Shown here: positions 52,681-61,847 of the stretch, piece after piece
Numbering within the stretch: position 1 is the first letter of the stretch
Layout: the number at the start of each line of letters is the position of its first letter
Assembly (NCBI RefSeq): GCF_900113865.1
Contig: NZ_FOQY01000007.1
Span: 1 to 64,000 of the forward strand
DNA length: 64,000 bases
Reading direction: 5' to 3'
DNA from: Streptosporangium canum
GTDB taxonomy: Bacteria > Actinomycetota > Actinomycetes > Streptosporangiales > Streptosporangiaceae
Notes under the pieces: generated by a model
Databases searched by the model: none
Told to the model about the DNA's origin: nothing
The model's input: the letters and a program-made list of their open reading frames with translations, nothing else
Program-made: the position numbers and the translations under genes

Positions 52681-54200
52681 CGGCCGTGAACGAGAGAGCA
52701 CTGATCGGCCAGGAGGTGGCCGGATACCGCGTCGAGGACATCATCGGCAAAGGCGGCATGGCCGTGGTCTACCTCGCGGTGGACTCCCGGCTCAACCGCC
52801 GGGTGGCGCTGAAGATCCTCAATCCGCTGCTGGGTGAGGACGACCGCTTCCGCCAGCGTTTCGTGCTGGAGTCGCGGACGGTCGCGAGCATCGACCATCC
52901 CAACATCATCCCGATCTACGAGGCCGACTCCGCCGAGGACGGCACGCTCTACATCGCGATGCGCTACGTCGACGGCCCCGACCTGCGCCGACTCTTCTAC
53001 GACCGGGGGCCGATGCCGATCAGCCAGGTCAACCGGATCTTCGCGCAGGTGGCCGCCGCGCTGGACACCGCGCACGCGCACGACCTGATCCACCGCGACG
53101 TCAAGCCCGCCAACATCCTGATCGCCGGTCACACCGAGGGCGACCACGCCTATCTCACCGACTTCGGCATCACCAAGCACCGCACCTCGATCTCCGGGCT
53201 GACCCAGACCAACCAGTTCATCGGCACCCCCCGCTACATGTCTCCCGAGCAGATCAACAAGGAGCACATCGACGGCCGCTGCGACCAGTACGGCCTGGCC
53301 TGCGTGGTCTACGAGGCGCTGGCCGGGCGGCTGCCGTTCCAGCGCGACAACGAGATCGCGCTGCTCTGGGCGCACCTGGCCGAGTCGCCCACCCCGCTCA
53401 GCACGCTCCGGCCCGAGCTCCCGATGGAGGTCGACGGCGTCATGGCCCGGGCGCTGGCCAAGTCGCCCGAGCAGCGCTACGACACCTGCACGCAGTTCGT
53501 CGCCGAGCTCCGTGACGCGATCAGCGGCCAGTCCTACCAGCTCAGCCAGGGTGCCCGGCCGGTGAAGGAGAGCAAGGCGCCCAGGTCCGGCGGCCGGGGC
53601 ATCCTCATCGGAGCGGGGGTCGCGATCGTGGCGATCATCGCGCTGCTGGGAATTCTCGCGACCTTCCTGCGGGGCGGCGACACCTGGGTGCCCTACGAGG
53701 GCACGGCGGCCGTGCCGATCGGGTTCGAGCATCCCGATGACTGGACCCCGCGCCCGCACGCGGACGTGTTCATGGTGGCCTCACCGAAGGCGGGGGAGTT
53801 CGACGCGCTGTTCGCCACGCCGGTCACCGCCGACTGGGCGGCCGTCAACGAGATCATCAAGGACGCGCCGGAGGAGGCCACCGGCATCTACGCGCAGACC
53901 CTCGACACCCTCGATCCCCGCGGCGGCGCGCAGCAGCTCCAGGAGACCCTGCAGTCCTCGCTGCCCGGCACGGTCAACGTCTACTCCGAGGTGGTCCAGG
54001 TGCTGGTGGGCGGCAAGCCCGCCGTACGGCTGGAGGGGTCGATCACGGATCCGCAGCGCGGCGGCAAGCTCGAGTTCACGGGGTGGGCCGTGGAGCGAGC
54101 GGACGAACCCGCACTTATGATCTACTTCTGCGCGCCCGGCAGGTGTGACGACGCGCTCGCCAACCGGCTCATGCGGAGCGTGTCCTTCCCTGCCTCGTGA
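52677..54200 (+). CDS. Transmembrane Ser/Thr protein kinase (PknB-like, no PASTA)
   Basis: The 507-residue protein has an N-terminal Hanks-type kinase with all catalytic elements: GKGGMAVVY (P-loop), VALKIL (Lys), LIHRDVKPANILI (catalytic Asp), DFGIT and the GTPRYMSPEQ activation segment. A membrane helix follows (near 305-325), and an extracellular domain of about 175 residues with no PASTA repeats. The start is a GTG overlapping the stop of the pseudo-protease gene (GTGA); a GTG three codons later is possible. The pair suggests that the extracellular partner senses a signal and the kinase transmits it. Confidence 0.93.
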   Translation: MTAVNERALIGQEVAGYRVEDIIGKGGMAVVYLAVDSRLNRRVALKILNPLLGEDDRFRQRFVLESRTVASIDHPNIIPIYEADSAEDGTLYIAMRYVDGPDLRRLFYDRGPMPISQVNRIFAQVAAALDTAHAHDLIHRDVKPANILIAGHTEGDHAYLTDFGITKHRTSISGLTQTNQFIGTPRYMSPEQINKEHIDGRCDQYGLACVVYEALAGRLPFQRDNEIALLWAHLAESPTPLSTLRPELPMEVDGVMARALAKSPEQRYDTCTQFVAELRDAISGQSYQLSQGARPVKESKAPRSGGRGILIGAGVAIVAIIALLGILATFLRGGDTWVPYEGTAAVPIGFEHPDDWTPRPHADVFMVASPKAGEFDALFATPVTADWAAVNEIIKDAPEEATGIYAQTLDTLDPRGGAQQLQETLQSSLPGTVNVYSEVVQVLVGGKPAVRLEGSITDPQRGGKLEFTGWAVERADEPALMIYFCAPGRCDDALANRLMRSVSFPAS

Positions 54201-54279
54201 CTTGTGGCCGACTTGCAACCCGCTGGTCTGGGCGTTTTGTCCTATGTGAAATGCGGACGCGAGGGCTTAGTCTCCCCGC

Positions 54280-55482
54280 ATGGCGGTTCCCCTCCTCCTT
54301 GTCCGGCACCCCCGCACGGTGTCGCTCACCCGGCACCTCCGCGCGGTGTCGAAAATCGATCTGCTCATCGGATGCGCGATCATCGTCCTCGGCACGCTGG
54401 AGGCGTTCACCGTCGCGACCGAGTACGGCGCGGCCGAGACCCCCGAGCTGTGGTGGATCGGCCAGGCGGTCGTCACCGGCGTGCTGGTGTGGTTGCGCCG
54501 CAAGGCGCCGGTCGCGGTCTACATCCTGATGATCCTCGCCCAGTACGCCTGGCACCGGCAGGGCTACGAGCACTGCCAGGTCTGGCAGCTCGCCTCCCTG
54601 CTCATCGTCTTCCACACGGTCGGCGCCGAACTCCCGTTCAAGCCGGGCCTCGCCTGGGCCGTGACCGGCATCCTGGTCTTCGACTCCGGCGCCGTCGACC
54701 ACCGCCTGCTCCCCTTCGACGAGGTCATCTTCCTGACCGTCGTCTTCGGCGCCGCCTATCTCACCGGTCTCGCCGTGCACGCCCACGCCACCCGGGCCCG
54801 CCGCCTGGCCGACCATGCCGCGCAGGTGGAACGCGACAGGGAGCGCCGGGCCGCCGAGGCCGTCGCCGAGGAACGGGTCCGCATCGCCCGCGAACTGCAC
54901 GACGTGGTCGCGCACAGCGTCAGCATGATGGTCATGCAGGCCGGGGTGCTCCGCCGTACGCAGGGCGGGGAGAACGAGGTGCTCCTCGGCATCGAGCGGA
55001 TGGGCCGCGAGGCCGTCGAGGAGCTGCGCGTCATGCTCGGCGCGCTGCGCATGCCGCTCGACGAGGCCATCCCGCAGCCCGGCCTGGACCTGCTGCCCGG
55101 CACGGTGAGCACGCTCGTCTCCTCCGGGCTGCGGATCACCCTGGACGTCTCCGGCGAGCCGGTACGGCTCGCGCCGGGGCTGGACCTGTCCGCCTACCGC
55201 ATCGTGCAGGAGGCCCTCACCAACGCGGTCAAGCACGCGGGCGAGTCCGAGATCCGGATCTCGATCTCCTACCGCGAGAGCCGGGTGGAGCTGGAGATCG
55301 TGGACGGCGGCGGCAGCGCCTCCTCCGGGCTGTCGACGGGCAACGGTCTCGTCGGCATGCGCGAGCGCGCCGCGCTGTTCGGCGGCGCGTTCGAGGCGGG
55401 CCCCCGTCCCGAGGGCGGTTTCCGCGTCCACGCGTCCCTGCCGATCTCCCAGGAGGCGTTCGCGATTGAGCGGCTCGGATAA
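54280..55482 (+). CDS. Two-component sensor histidine kinase (HisKA_3 type)
   Basis: The 400-residue protein has about five N-terminal membrane segments (residues 27-170), then a long charged coiled helix. The phospho-His is in RIARELHDVVAHSVSMMVMQ, and a C-terminal ATPase has EALTNAVKHA (N box) and GNGLVGMRERA (G box). It belongs to the DesK/NarX-type kinases common in actinomycetes. It lies 79 bases after the Ser/Thr kinase gene and 57 bases before its response regulator. The signal is unknown. Confidence 0.93.
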   Translation: MAVPLLLVRHPRTVSLTRHLRAVSKIDLLIGCAIIVLGTLEAFTVATEYGAAETPELWWIGQAVVTGVLVWLRRKAPVAVYILMILAQYAWHRQGYEHCQVWQLASLLIVFHTVGAELPFKPGLAWAVTGILVFDSGAVDHRLLPFDEVIFLTVVFGAAYLTGLAVHAHATRARRLADHAAQVERDRERRAAEAVAEERVRIARELHDVVAHSVSMMVMQAGVLRRTQGGENEVLLGIERMGREAVEELRVMLGALRMPLDEAIPQPGLDLLPGTVSTLVSSGLRITLDVSGEPVRLAPGLDLSAYRIVQEALTNAVKHAGESEIRISISYRESRVELEIVDGGGSASSGLSTGNGLVGMRERAALFGGAFEAGPRPEGGFRVHASLPISQEAFAIERLG

Positions 55483-55539
55483 GCCAATGACACGCCGATC
55501 CCGTGAACGAGCCGGCGTTCCGCTGAGCGAGGAGAAGAA

Positions 55540-56202
55540 GTGAGCATCCGCATCGTGATCGCCGACGACCAGGCGATGGTCCGCGTCGGGCTGAAGCTCG
55601 TCGTGGAGAGCGAGCCCGGCATGGAGGTGGTGGGGGAGGCGGCCGACGGACTGGAGGCCGTCACCGTGGCCCGCCGCACCCGGCCGGACATCGTGCTGAT
55701 GGACATCTCCATGCCGCGCATGGACGGCCTCACCGCGGCCAGGAAGCTGCTCGACTGGCCGGACCCGCCGAAGGTCGTCATGCTCACCACGTTCGACACC
55801 GACGAGAACCTCTACGCCGCGCTCCGCGCCGGGACCAGCGGGTTCCTGCTCAAGGTCTCGCCGCCCGAGCAGCTCGTGGAGGCCATCCGCGTCGTCGTCG
55901 GCGGTGACGCGCTGCTCGACCCGGCCGTGACCACCCGCGTCATCGCCTCCTTCGCCGGCCGCCACGACCCCGCGCCCCCGCCGCAGCTCGCCGACCTCAC
56001 CCCGCGCGAGCTGGAGGTGCTGCGGTTCCTGGCCCGTGGCCTGACCAACGCCGAGATCGCGGCACAGCTGTTCGTCGGCGAGGCCACGGTCAAGACCCAC
56101 GTGGCGCGGGTGCTGATGAAGCTTCATCTGCGTGATCGGGCTCAGGCGGTCGTGTTCGCGTACGAGTCGGGTGTGGTCCGGCCCGGGGCGGCGGTCGGGT
56201 AG
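55540..56202 (+). CDS. LuxR/NarL-type response regulator
   Basis: The 220-residue partner regulator has a receiver domain (IADDQAMVRVG acidic pair; phospho-acceptor Asp in IVLMDISMPR; conserved Lys in FLLKVSPPE) and a C-terminal LuxR HTH (LTPRELEVLRFLARGLTNAE near 150-169). AGGAG lies upstream of the GTG. Its last 61 bases overlap the 3' end of the convergent membrane-protein gene. Target genes are not evident nearby. Confidence 0.93.
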   Translation: MSIRIVIADDQAMVRVGLKLVVESEPGMEVVGEAADGLEAVTVARRTRPDIVLMDISMPRMDGLTAARKLLDWPDPPKVVMLTTFDTDENLYAALRAGTSGFLLKVSPPEQLVEAIRVVVGGDALLDPAVTTRVIASFAGRHDPAPPPQLADLTPRELEVLRFLARGLTNAEIAAQLFVGEATVKTHVARVLMKLHLRDRAQAVVFAYESGVVRPGAAVG

Positions 56203-56846
56203 AAGGAGACCCACTCCTCGCGGCTCATCCGGAGCATCTTGACCCCGAGCGAGCCCAGCGCGACCGCCGGGGCGACCCACATCACGACGGTCACCGGGCC
56301 GTAGGGGACCAGCAGCGAGGTGCCGTAGCCGATGCCGACGGCGAGCGGGACCCACCAGTGCGCGAACCCGGCGCGCCAGACGCCGACCAGCAGGATCGGC
56401 AGGCCGAGGATCGCGAAGAAGATCCACGGCATCTGGAAGCCGAAGACGACGCCGGGCAGGTCCAGCATCTCGTCGAGGATCCGGGTGGCCTCCTCGGGGC
56501 TGTTGTGCCGTCCGAGCCACCACTCGACCGGGTCGATCATGAGCAGGCCCGACAGGTTGATGTAGCCGAGGACGGTCAGCGGGCCCACGATGTGGCCGAA
56601 GACCACCGAGCGGCGGCGCATCACGTGCAGCAGGCCGATGGCGGCCAGGCCCATCAGCAGGTAGGCCCAGTGGTACATGGCCGACTCGACCTGGGCGAGG
56701 GTGGGGTTGACGCCGTAGCTGACCGCCTCGCGGTCGTCGCCCCAGGTGCCCGGGTCGAGGACGACGGCGACGGCCTGGAGCAGCGGGGCGACGATCAGCA
56801 GCGTGCCTGCGGCCACGCGCCGGAAGTCGGCGGAGTCTTTGAACAT
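56142..56846 (-). CDS. Polytopic membrane protein of unknown function
   Basis: The 234-residue protein has about six membrane segments (e.g. VAAGTLLIVAPLLQAVAVVL at the start, WWVPLAVGIGYGTSLLVPYG late) and a short charged cytoplasmic tail. I recognise no family; such proteins are annotated only as hypothetical membrane proteins. I chose the ATG at 56846 because AAGGAAACCCC precedes it; an upstream in-frame ATG adds a basic stretch only. Its 3' end overlaps the convergent response regulator gene by 61 bases, so both frames are used on opposite strands there. Confidence 0.8.
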   Translation of the reverse strand: MFKDSADFRRVAAGTLLIVAPLLQAVAVVLDPGTWGDDREAVSYGVNPTLAQVESAMYHWAYLLMGLAAIGLLHVMRRRSVVFGHIVGPLTVLGYINLSGLLMIDPVEWWLGRHNSPEEATRILDEMLDLPGVVFGFQMPWIFFAILGLPILLVGVWRAGFAHWWVPLAVGIGYGTSLLVPYGPVTVVMWVAPAVALGSLGVKMLRMSREEWVSFYPTAAPGRTTPDSYANTTA

Positions 56847-56987
56847 GGGGTTTCCTTGCCTGTGCGGGAACTGTCGCAAGGAAGGTAGGTCGCCGTCTCC
56901 TCCCCGGTCGTCCGCCGCCGGGCGGATCCGCTGTCCCTCTCACGGGTAAGGCCGTCTCCCCCGGAGGCAGGCGCCGGCCGGGCCAGG

Positions 56988-57641
56988 TCAGGGCGCCACG
57001 GCGACCTGAGTCCGGTGGTGCTTGGGGTTCTCGATCTCGTCGACCAGCGCGACCGCGAGGTCGGCGTAGGAGAGCAGGCCCGTCTCCTCGCCGCCGGGCA
57101 GCACCTGCTCGCCGCCGGTCCGGTAGCGGCCGGTCCGCGGGGCCTCGTCGTCGAGCAGCGTGGGCGGCGGCGTGACCATCAGCCAGTCGATCCCGGTGTC
57201 CGCCGCCCGCAGGACGTCGAGCTCCGCCGCGTGCCCGAGGGAGAAGTTCCTGGCCTCGTCCGGGAAGCCGGGCGCGTCCAGGAGCCGCACTCCGGGCGCG
57301 GTCTCCAGGAGGGTGCCGATGCCGACGACCACCAGCCGGCCGACGCCCGCCCGTGCCAGGCCGTCCAGCAGGGCATGCGCCGCACCCACGTAGAACTCCT
57401 CCGCCGGCACGTCGAGCCGGGCGGCGGCGCTGATCGCCGCGTCGTGCCCGGCGGCGACCGCCGCCACGCTGTCCGCCCGGGTGACGTCGCCGGCCACCAG
57501 CGTCACCCCGTCACCGGTCGGGCCCTCGTACCTGGCCGGATCGCGCACCACCGCGGTGACCTGGTGGCCGCGGGAGACGGCCTCGGCGACCGCCCGCCGG
57601 CCGGCCCGCCCGCCCGCGCCGAAAACTGCGATCTTGCTCAT
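56988..57641 (-). CDS. NAD(P)-binding Rossmann protein, NmrA/YwnB-like
   Basis: The 217-residue protein has the extended-SDR nucleotide motif IAVFGAGGRAGRRAVAEAV at residues 4-22, then VTLVAGDVTRADSVAAV, VVVGIGTLLE and LMVTPPPTLL. It lacks the usual YxxxK catalytic pair, as in the NmrA/flavin-reductase-like branch. It probably binds NADPH and reduces or senses a small molecule. The stop falls near an intergenic region before the membrane-protein gene on the same strand (141 bp). The 5' neighbour is a decayed methyltransferase gene. Confidence 0.88.
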   Translation of the reverse strand: MSKIAVFGAGGRAGRRAVAEAVSRGHQVTAVVRDPARYEGPTGDGVTLVAGDVTRADSVAAVAAGHDAAISAAARLDVPAEEFYVGAAHALLDGLARAGVGRLVVVGIGTLLETAPGVRLLDAPGFPDEARNFSLGHAAELDVLRAADTGIDWLMVTPPPTLLDDEAPRTGRYRTGGEQVLPGGEETGLLSYADLAVALVDEIENPKHHRTQVAVAP

Positions 57642-57875
57642 CGCGGATGCTCCGTCCGTCAGGGCCGGCGGAGGATCGCCGGCCGATGTCGCGACGGTAG
57701 GGCGCGGAGGGTCGCTTTCCGCAACGATAGTTACGCCGACCAGCCGGTTCTCCGGCGGTGCGGGGTGAGACGGCCGGTTCTCCGAGGGCCGGGAGGGCGG
57801 GCCGTGCCGGATGGATTTTCCGGCGGTGCGGGGGAGAGGGCCGGGGATCGGCTGGTTCTCCCGGAGGCTGGGGCG

Positions 57876-58445
57876 GGGTGGCGGTGACCAGCCAGGCCGC
57901 GCCGCGCAGCCGTACGGCGCCGGGCTCCTCGTGAGGCCGGAGCGCCTCCGTGAGAGCGTCGCGGGCGGCGGACACCGGGTCGACCTGGTCGAGCATGAAA
58001 CGGACGGGACCCCAGGCGCCGAGGAATCCGGCCGCGTCCTCGGCGTCCCGGCCCCACATCTGGGGCGCCTCGACAGGCTCCGAGGTCACCGCCTCGAAGC
58101 CCGCGCCGGTGAGCACCTCGCGGATGCGGTCCGGGTCGGCCAGCGACTCCGGCCCCGGAGCGCCGGGGCCGGTGGTGGCGGGCCGTGCCGGGAGGTGCTC
58201 GGCCATCGTGGTGAAGACGGGGCCCGGGTCGTTGTCGCTCATCTCCCGCAGGGACAGGAAGGCCAGCCGGCCTCCCGGCCGCAGCGCGCGGCCGATGTTG
58301 GCGAACGCGGCGACCGGGTCGGCGAAGAACATGATCCCGAACCGGCTGACGGCCACGTCGAAGCCGTCAACCGGGAGGGTGTCGACCGGCCCACCGCCGG
58401 CAGACCTGCTGCGCCGCCGCCGGTGTCGAGGACAGGACCTCTCAC
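57876..58445 (-). pseudogene. Truncated class I SAM-dependent methyltransferase
   Basis: From 58356 leftward about 160 residues read as the C-terminal two thirds of a methyltransferase: AVSRFGIMFFADPVAAFANI, ALRPGGRLAF and a final GAAWLVTA. Upstream, SAM motif I survives only as VLDTGGGA in another frame (58410-58445), and the first about 80-100 codons are missing. The end is also damaged: no stop codon follows GAAWLVTA, and the frame runs on into repetitive DNA and the next gene. Two lesions make a working enzyme unlikely. Confidence 0.75.
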
Positions 58446-58571
58446 GCTGCGGTGAAGATCCTTCTCATGCCTCGCGCAAGATCATTATCAGCGCCGACTG
58501 CCGTTCCCGGGTTCCTCGATCCGCTCATGCCGGGCGAGGTGGCCGGGCGGCCGGCGTGCGAAACGGAGTGA

Positions 58572-59144
58572 TCAGAATTGGGCGTTGGTCATCGTGTACC
58601 ACGTCGGAGCGAATGCCAGCAGGGCCAGTGCGCCGAGGACCGCGGACGACTTGAGTGCGCGTGAGGTGGTGATGGTCGCGGGTGCGATGGGCCTCAGCTT
58701 CCATCGTCCGACCGCGACGAACGCCGCGACGCCTCCCAGCAAGAGATTCGCGGGCACCAATTCGTATTCGCCGCGCATGATATGAAAACCGGCCGCGAGA
58801 ATCATCGTCAGCGTCAGGCCGGCGGCGGCGAGCGGCGTCAGCTTCGGCTTGACGCCCGTCATCGCCGGCAGGATCAGGCCGATGCCGCCAAGCACCTCAC
58901 AGACCCCGATGAAGACGATCAGGGGCTGCGACACCGCGGCGTACCAAGCCACGGCCTGGGGCGCTGCCGCATACAGGGCTCCGTCGTACAGCAGCACCTT
59001 GCCGAAACCGCTGCCGGCGAAGAAGAAGCCGAACAACGCCTGGAGTGACCAAAGTGCGCCGTTGAGCGTGAACCTCGTTCCGCGTTCCTTGGGCTGCTCG
59101 ACGTCCTTGACGCCGAGTGGGTTCTCGCTGACGTTCCGGTTCAT
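58572..59144 (-). CDS. DoxX-family membrane protein
   Basis: The 190-residue protein has a cytoplasmic N-terminal stretch of about 28 residues and four membrane segments. The DoxX pattern is seen: ALFGFFFAGSGFGKVLLYDG, then EVLGGIGLILPAMTG, and a late helix LLGGVAAFVAVGRW. DoxX-like proteins are linked to quinone or sulfur oxidation and to stress resistance in actinobacteria, mostly without direct proof. It stands alone between the methyltransferase remnant and a VOC-family gene. Confidence 0.88.
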   Translation of the reverse strand: MNRNVSENPLGVKDVEQPKERGTRFTLNGALWSLQALFGFFFAGSGFGKVLLYDGALYAAAPQAVAWYAAVSQPLIVFIGVCEVLGGIGLILPAMTGVKPKLTPLAAAGLTLTMILAAGFHIMRGEYELVPANLLLGGVAAFVAVGRWKLRPIAPATITTSRALKSSAVLGALALLAFAPTWYTMTNAQF

Positions 59145-59278
59145 GTCCGGTCACTGCCTTTCTTGTCGGGTCGGCCGGGGAAAGATCTTGGTGGGCGGGT
59201 CGGTACGAGCCGGCCCGTCCGTCGTCTATGGGGTGGTGGCGGCGTGGCGGCGGGCGGCGCTGGGCGCGGGGTCGGCGT

Positions 59279-59635
59279 TCATCGGTCTTGAAGCAGTCCG
59301 AGGACGTTGCCGCCGGGGTCGGTGACGGTGGCCACCAGGCGGCCGCCGCCGATGTCGTGCGCGGCCTCCTTCACGGTGGCTCCCGCGGCGGTCACCTCGG
59401 CGAGCTTCGCCTCGATGTCCGGTACGTGCCAGTAGGCCACCGGCGAGGTCATGCCCTGCGGTCCATCGCCGGGCACCAGTCCGATGTGCTGGCACTCGGC
59501 CTCGAAGCCGACGTAGTAGGACGAGTCGGTCTGCGGCGCGATGCCGAGCAGGGCCGCGTACACCGCCTTGGCCCTGGCCAGGTCGGACACGGAGTGCAGC
59601 ACGGTCCTGATTCCCTGGGGGGAAGAGCCGGTCAT
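59279..59635 (-). CDS. VOC-family (glyoxalase/bleomycin-resistance-like) protein
   Basis: The 118-residue protein has a single vicinal-oxygen-chelate domain: HSVSDLARAKAVYAALLG at the start, YYVGFEAECQHIGLV in the middle, and TDPGGNVLGLLQ at the end. The metal ligands typical of glyoxalase I appear only in part, so substrate and metal use are open. I chose the ATG at 59635 with AGGAG upstream. It is on the same strand as the DoxX gene, with a 134-bp gap that shows no promoter I can trust. Confidence 0.88.
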   Translation of the reverse strand: MTGSSPQGIRTVLHSVSDLARAKAVYAALLGIAPQTDSSYYVGFEAECQHIGLVPGDGPQGMTSPVAYWHVPDIEAKLAEVTAAGATVKEAAHDIGGGRLVATVTDPGGNVLGLLQDR

Positions 59636-59792
59636 GGTCACTCCTGTGGTCGTGGGTCACATCGACCCGCTGTCGGCGTGGTCACAGCTTCTCGCCCGGC
59701 CTGGCGGGTCCACATCCGTGGCGATCACGGAACCCGGCCACGGATCGACGGCACGGATCGCGCACGGTGGCCATTGCGGATGATGTGCGGAG

Positions 59793-59942
59793 ATGGTGCG
59801 GGAAACCGGGACAGCGGTGACAGGAGTGGAGATCTCGCTCCGGGAAGCCGAGGTGCTGGAACTGGTCGGAGCCCATCTCGGCAACGCCGAGATCGCGGCG
59901 CGGCTGTGCATCTCGGTGCGTACCGTGGAGAGCCACGTCGCC
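59793..59942 (+). pseudogene. N-terminal LuxR-type HTH, truncated
   Basis: The frame begins MVRETGTAVTGVEISLREAE and runs through LVGAHLGNAEIAARLCISV and RTVESHVA, a full LuxR DNA-binding domain. In related actinobacterial regulators this domain stands at the N-terminus before an ATPase part. Here similarity ends right after VESHVA, and XRE-type sequence follows in another frame. It looks like a deletion junction. Confidence 0.7.
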
Positions 59943-59943
59943 G

Positions 59944-60230
59944 ATCGCGTTCTTCGGCTACGAGCTGCGCCGATACCGGCAGCAGGCCGGGCTGTCCCAG
60001 GGGAAGCCGGCCAGACGGACCGGATTCGCGCTGGGCACGATCTCCATGGCGGAGACCGGGCGGCGGCCTCCGACCGAGGACTTCGTGAGGAGGTGTGACG
60101 AGGCGCTCGGGGGCGAGGGCGCGCTGATCCGGATCAAGGAGATGATGGACAACGTCGCAGCCCGGTTACCGGCCCGGTTCCGGCCCTGGGTAGAGATCGA
60201 GGGCTACCTGCCGCGCGATGCCGATCCGGA
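59944..60230 (+). pseudogene. N-terminal XRE/DUF5753 regulator, start and end lost
   Basis: In frame from 59944, IAFFGYELRRYRQQAGLSQG, ARRTGFALGTISMAE and PTEDFVRRCDEALGG form the HTH of a DUF5753-type XRE regulator, then RLPARFRPWVEIEG. The start codon is gone and the DUF5753 domain is cut off before the serine hydrolase gene. It is joined out of frame to the LuxR fragment. Confidence 0.7.
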
Positions 60231-60243
60231 GCCTCTCCAAGGG

Positions 60244-61713
60244 TCAGGTCGCGAGGAGGAGGGCTGTGCCGATCGCGAGGTTGACGAGGAGGCCGAAGAG
60301 GGCGGGGAGCCGGCGGCCGGGCTGACGGGCCGTGGGGAGGTCTCGCCAGCGGGTGAGGGTCAGTGCCGTGCCGGCGGCCGTGGCCGCTGTGGCGAGGATG
60401 AACAGGGCGGTGGGCAGCGCGCCCCAGGCTCCGATCAGCCAGGCCGCCCAGAGGAGCAGGACGGCGGTGGCCGTGGTGTTGACCACGCCGAGACGGTCGA
60501 GCTGGGGACGGTTGCGGGTCGGCTTGCGGCGGGTCGCCGGCTCCCACACGGTCAGGGCGGCGCCGAGGGGCAGGAGCAGGGTGCCCGCGATCGCGATGAG
60601 GGCCTGGGGGCTGGGGGAGGGCTCCGGCGCGTCGTGGCCGAGCAGCCGCAGGCCCACATGGTCGACGCCCTTGTCGGTGTTGCCCAGCACGACCACGCCG
60701 CGCTTGCCGTCGCGGTCGAAGCCGACGTACGCGCTGAAGCCGCCGGTGCCGCCGTTGTGCCAGGTGACCTGGCCCTTCTTGGTCTTCGTCGTGAACCAGC
60801 CGTAGCCGACGCGACGGGTCTGGTCCTGGGTGAAGCGCGGCGTCGCGGCGTCGGCCCCCGGGGCACTGCCCGTGAGCATCGCGGCGGCGAGGCGGGCGAG
60901 GTCGGCGCTGGTGGACCAGACGCCGATGCCCGCCGGGAGGAAGCCCGTGCCCACCCACGGGTCCGCCTCGTGCCCGGCCTCCGTGTAGCCGTGCGCCCTG
61001 CCCGTCGCGGGGATCGACGTGGTGGTGGCCTTCATGCCGAGCGGCTCCAGCACCCGCCGCTTCAGCAGCTCGGGATAGGGGAGGCCCGCCCGCTCGGCGA
61101 GCGCGTTCCCGAGCACCGCCACGCCGAGGTTGGAGTAGGAGACCTCGCCGCGCCCGGAGAGCCCGGCCGAGCCGGCCGCCTCGCGCACGTCGGAGACGTC
61201 CTGTCCGCCGTAGGGGTTGCCGTGGCTGTAGTTCGCGGCGATCGCCCTCGCCAGCATGCCCATGCCGCCGGGCAGCCGGGGGAGGCCGGAACGGTGGCTG
61301 GTCAGTTCCTCGTAGGTGATCGAGTCCTTGAGGCCGGGCACCGGCGAACGCGGGTCGAGGCCGTCCCGGGCCGCCATGTCGGCGAGGATCATGCCGGTGA
61401 ACGCCTTGGGAACCGAGCCGATCTCGAACGGGGTGGACGCGTCGACCGGACGCGGGACGGGCCCGCCCGTGTCGCCGACCCCGGCCGTGCGGATGACGCC
61501 GTTGTCGACCAGCGCCACGGACAGGGCGCGGTAGCCGTCGGATCCCGCCGCTTCGCGTACGGCCTCGGCCAGCGCGAGGTCACCCGTCGTCGCGGCCCCG
61601 AGCCGCGGCGGCGTGGGCGCGACGGCGAAGGCGAGGAGTGCGGCCAGCCCCGCCGCCACCGCGGCGGCCAGTAGCTGACCCGGGGTGAACGCCAGACTGT
61701 TCCGGTTGAACAT
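60244..61713 (-). CDS. Membrane-bound serine beta-lactamase-like hydrolase (class C type)
   Basis: The 489-residue protein has an N-terminal membrane anchor or signal (about 12-32) and a beta-lactamase-family domain with all three motifs: IGSVPKAF (SxxK, Ser near residue 98), VSYSNLGVAV (YxN) and VTWHNGGTGG (HxG). At the C-terminus four hydrophobic segments follow (e.g. ALIAIAGTLLLPLGAALTVW), an arrangement seen in exported esterase/D-aminopeptidase-like proteins. The domain should face outward. Whether it acts on peptides, esters or lactams is not visible. It ends about 15 bases after the XRE remnant and on the opposite strand. Confidence 0.9.
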   Translation of the reverse strand: MFNRNSLAFTPGQLLAAAVAAGLAALLAFAVAPTPPRLGAATTGDLALAEAVREAAGSDGYRALSVALVDNGVIRTAGVGDTGGPVPRPVDASTPFEIGSVPKAFTGMILADMAARDGLDPRSPVPGLKDSITYEELTSHRSGLPRLPGGMGMLARAIAANYSHGNPYGGQDVSDVREAAGSAGLSGRGEVSYSNLGVAVLGNALAERAGLPYPELLKRRVLEPLGMKATTTSIPATGRAHGYTEAGHEADPWVGTGFLPAGIGVWSTSADLARLAAAMLTGSAPGADAATPRFTQDQTRRVGYGWFTTKTKKGQVTWHNGGTGGFSAYVGFDRDGKRGVVVLGNTDKGVDHVGLRLLGHDAPEPSPSPQALIAIAGTLLLPLGAALTVWEPATRRKPTRNRPQLDRLGVVNTTATAVLLLWAAWLIGAWGALPTALFILATAATAAGTALTLTRWRDLPTARQPGRRLPALFGLLVNLAIGTALLLAT

Positions 61714-61847
61714 GAAACGCTCCCCTCCCGGGGGTTGGATCGGATCGGGTCCGGGTCTCGCGTGCGGCTCCTCGGGAGCGGAGATCAGAGCCGGGGCGGG
61801 CCGCAGGGCCTTGGACGGGATCGGGCGCGCGGCATGCGGGAGGGGTG

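Noticed and set aside
59657..59936. Leftward frames of 84 codons between the VOC gene and the LuxR fragment.
   Set aside because: They have no ribosome site, mixed codon use and no recognisable motif, and they lie antisense to the LuxR remnant.
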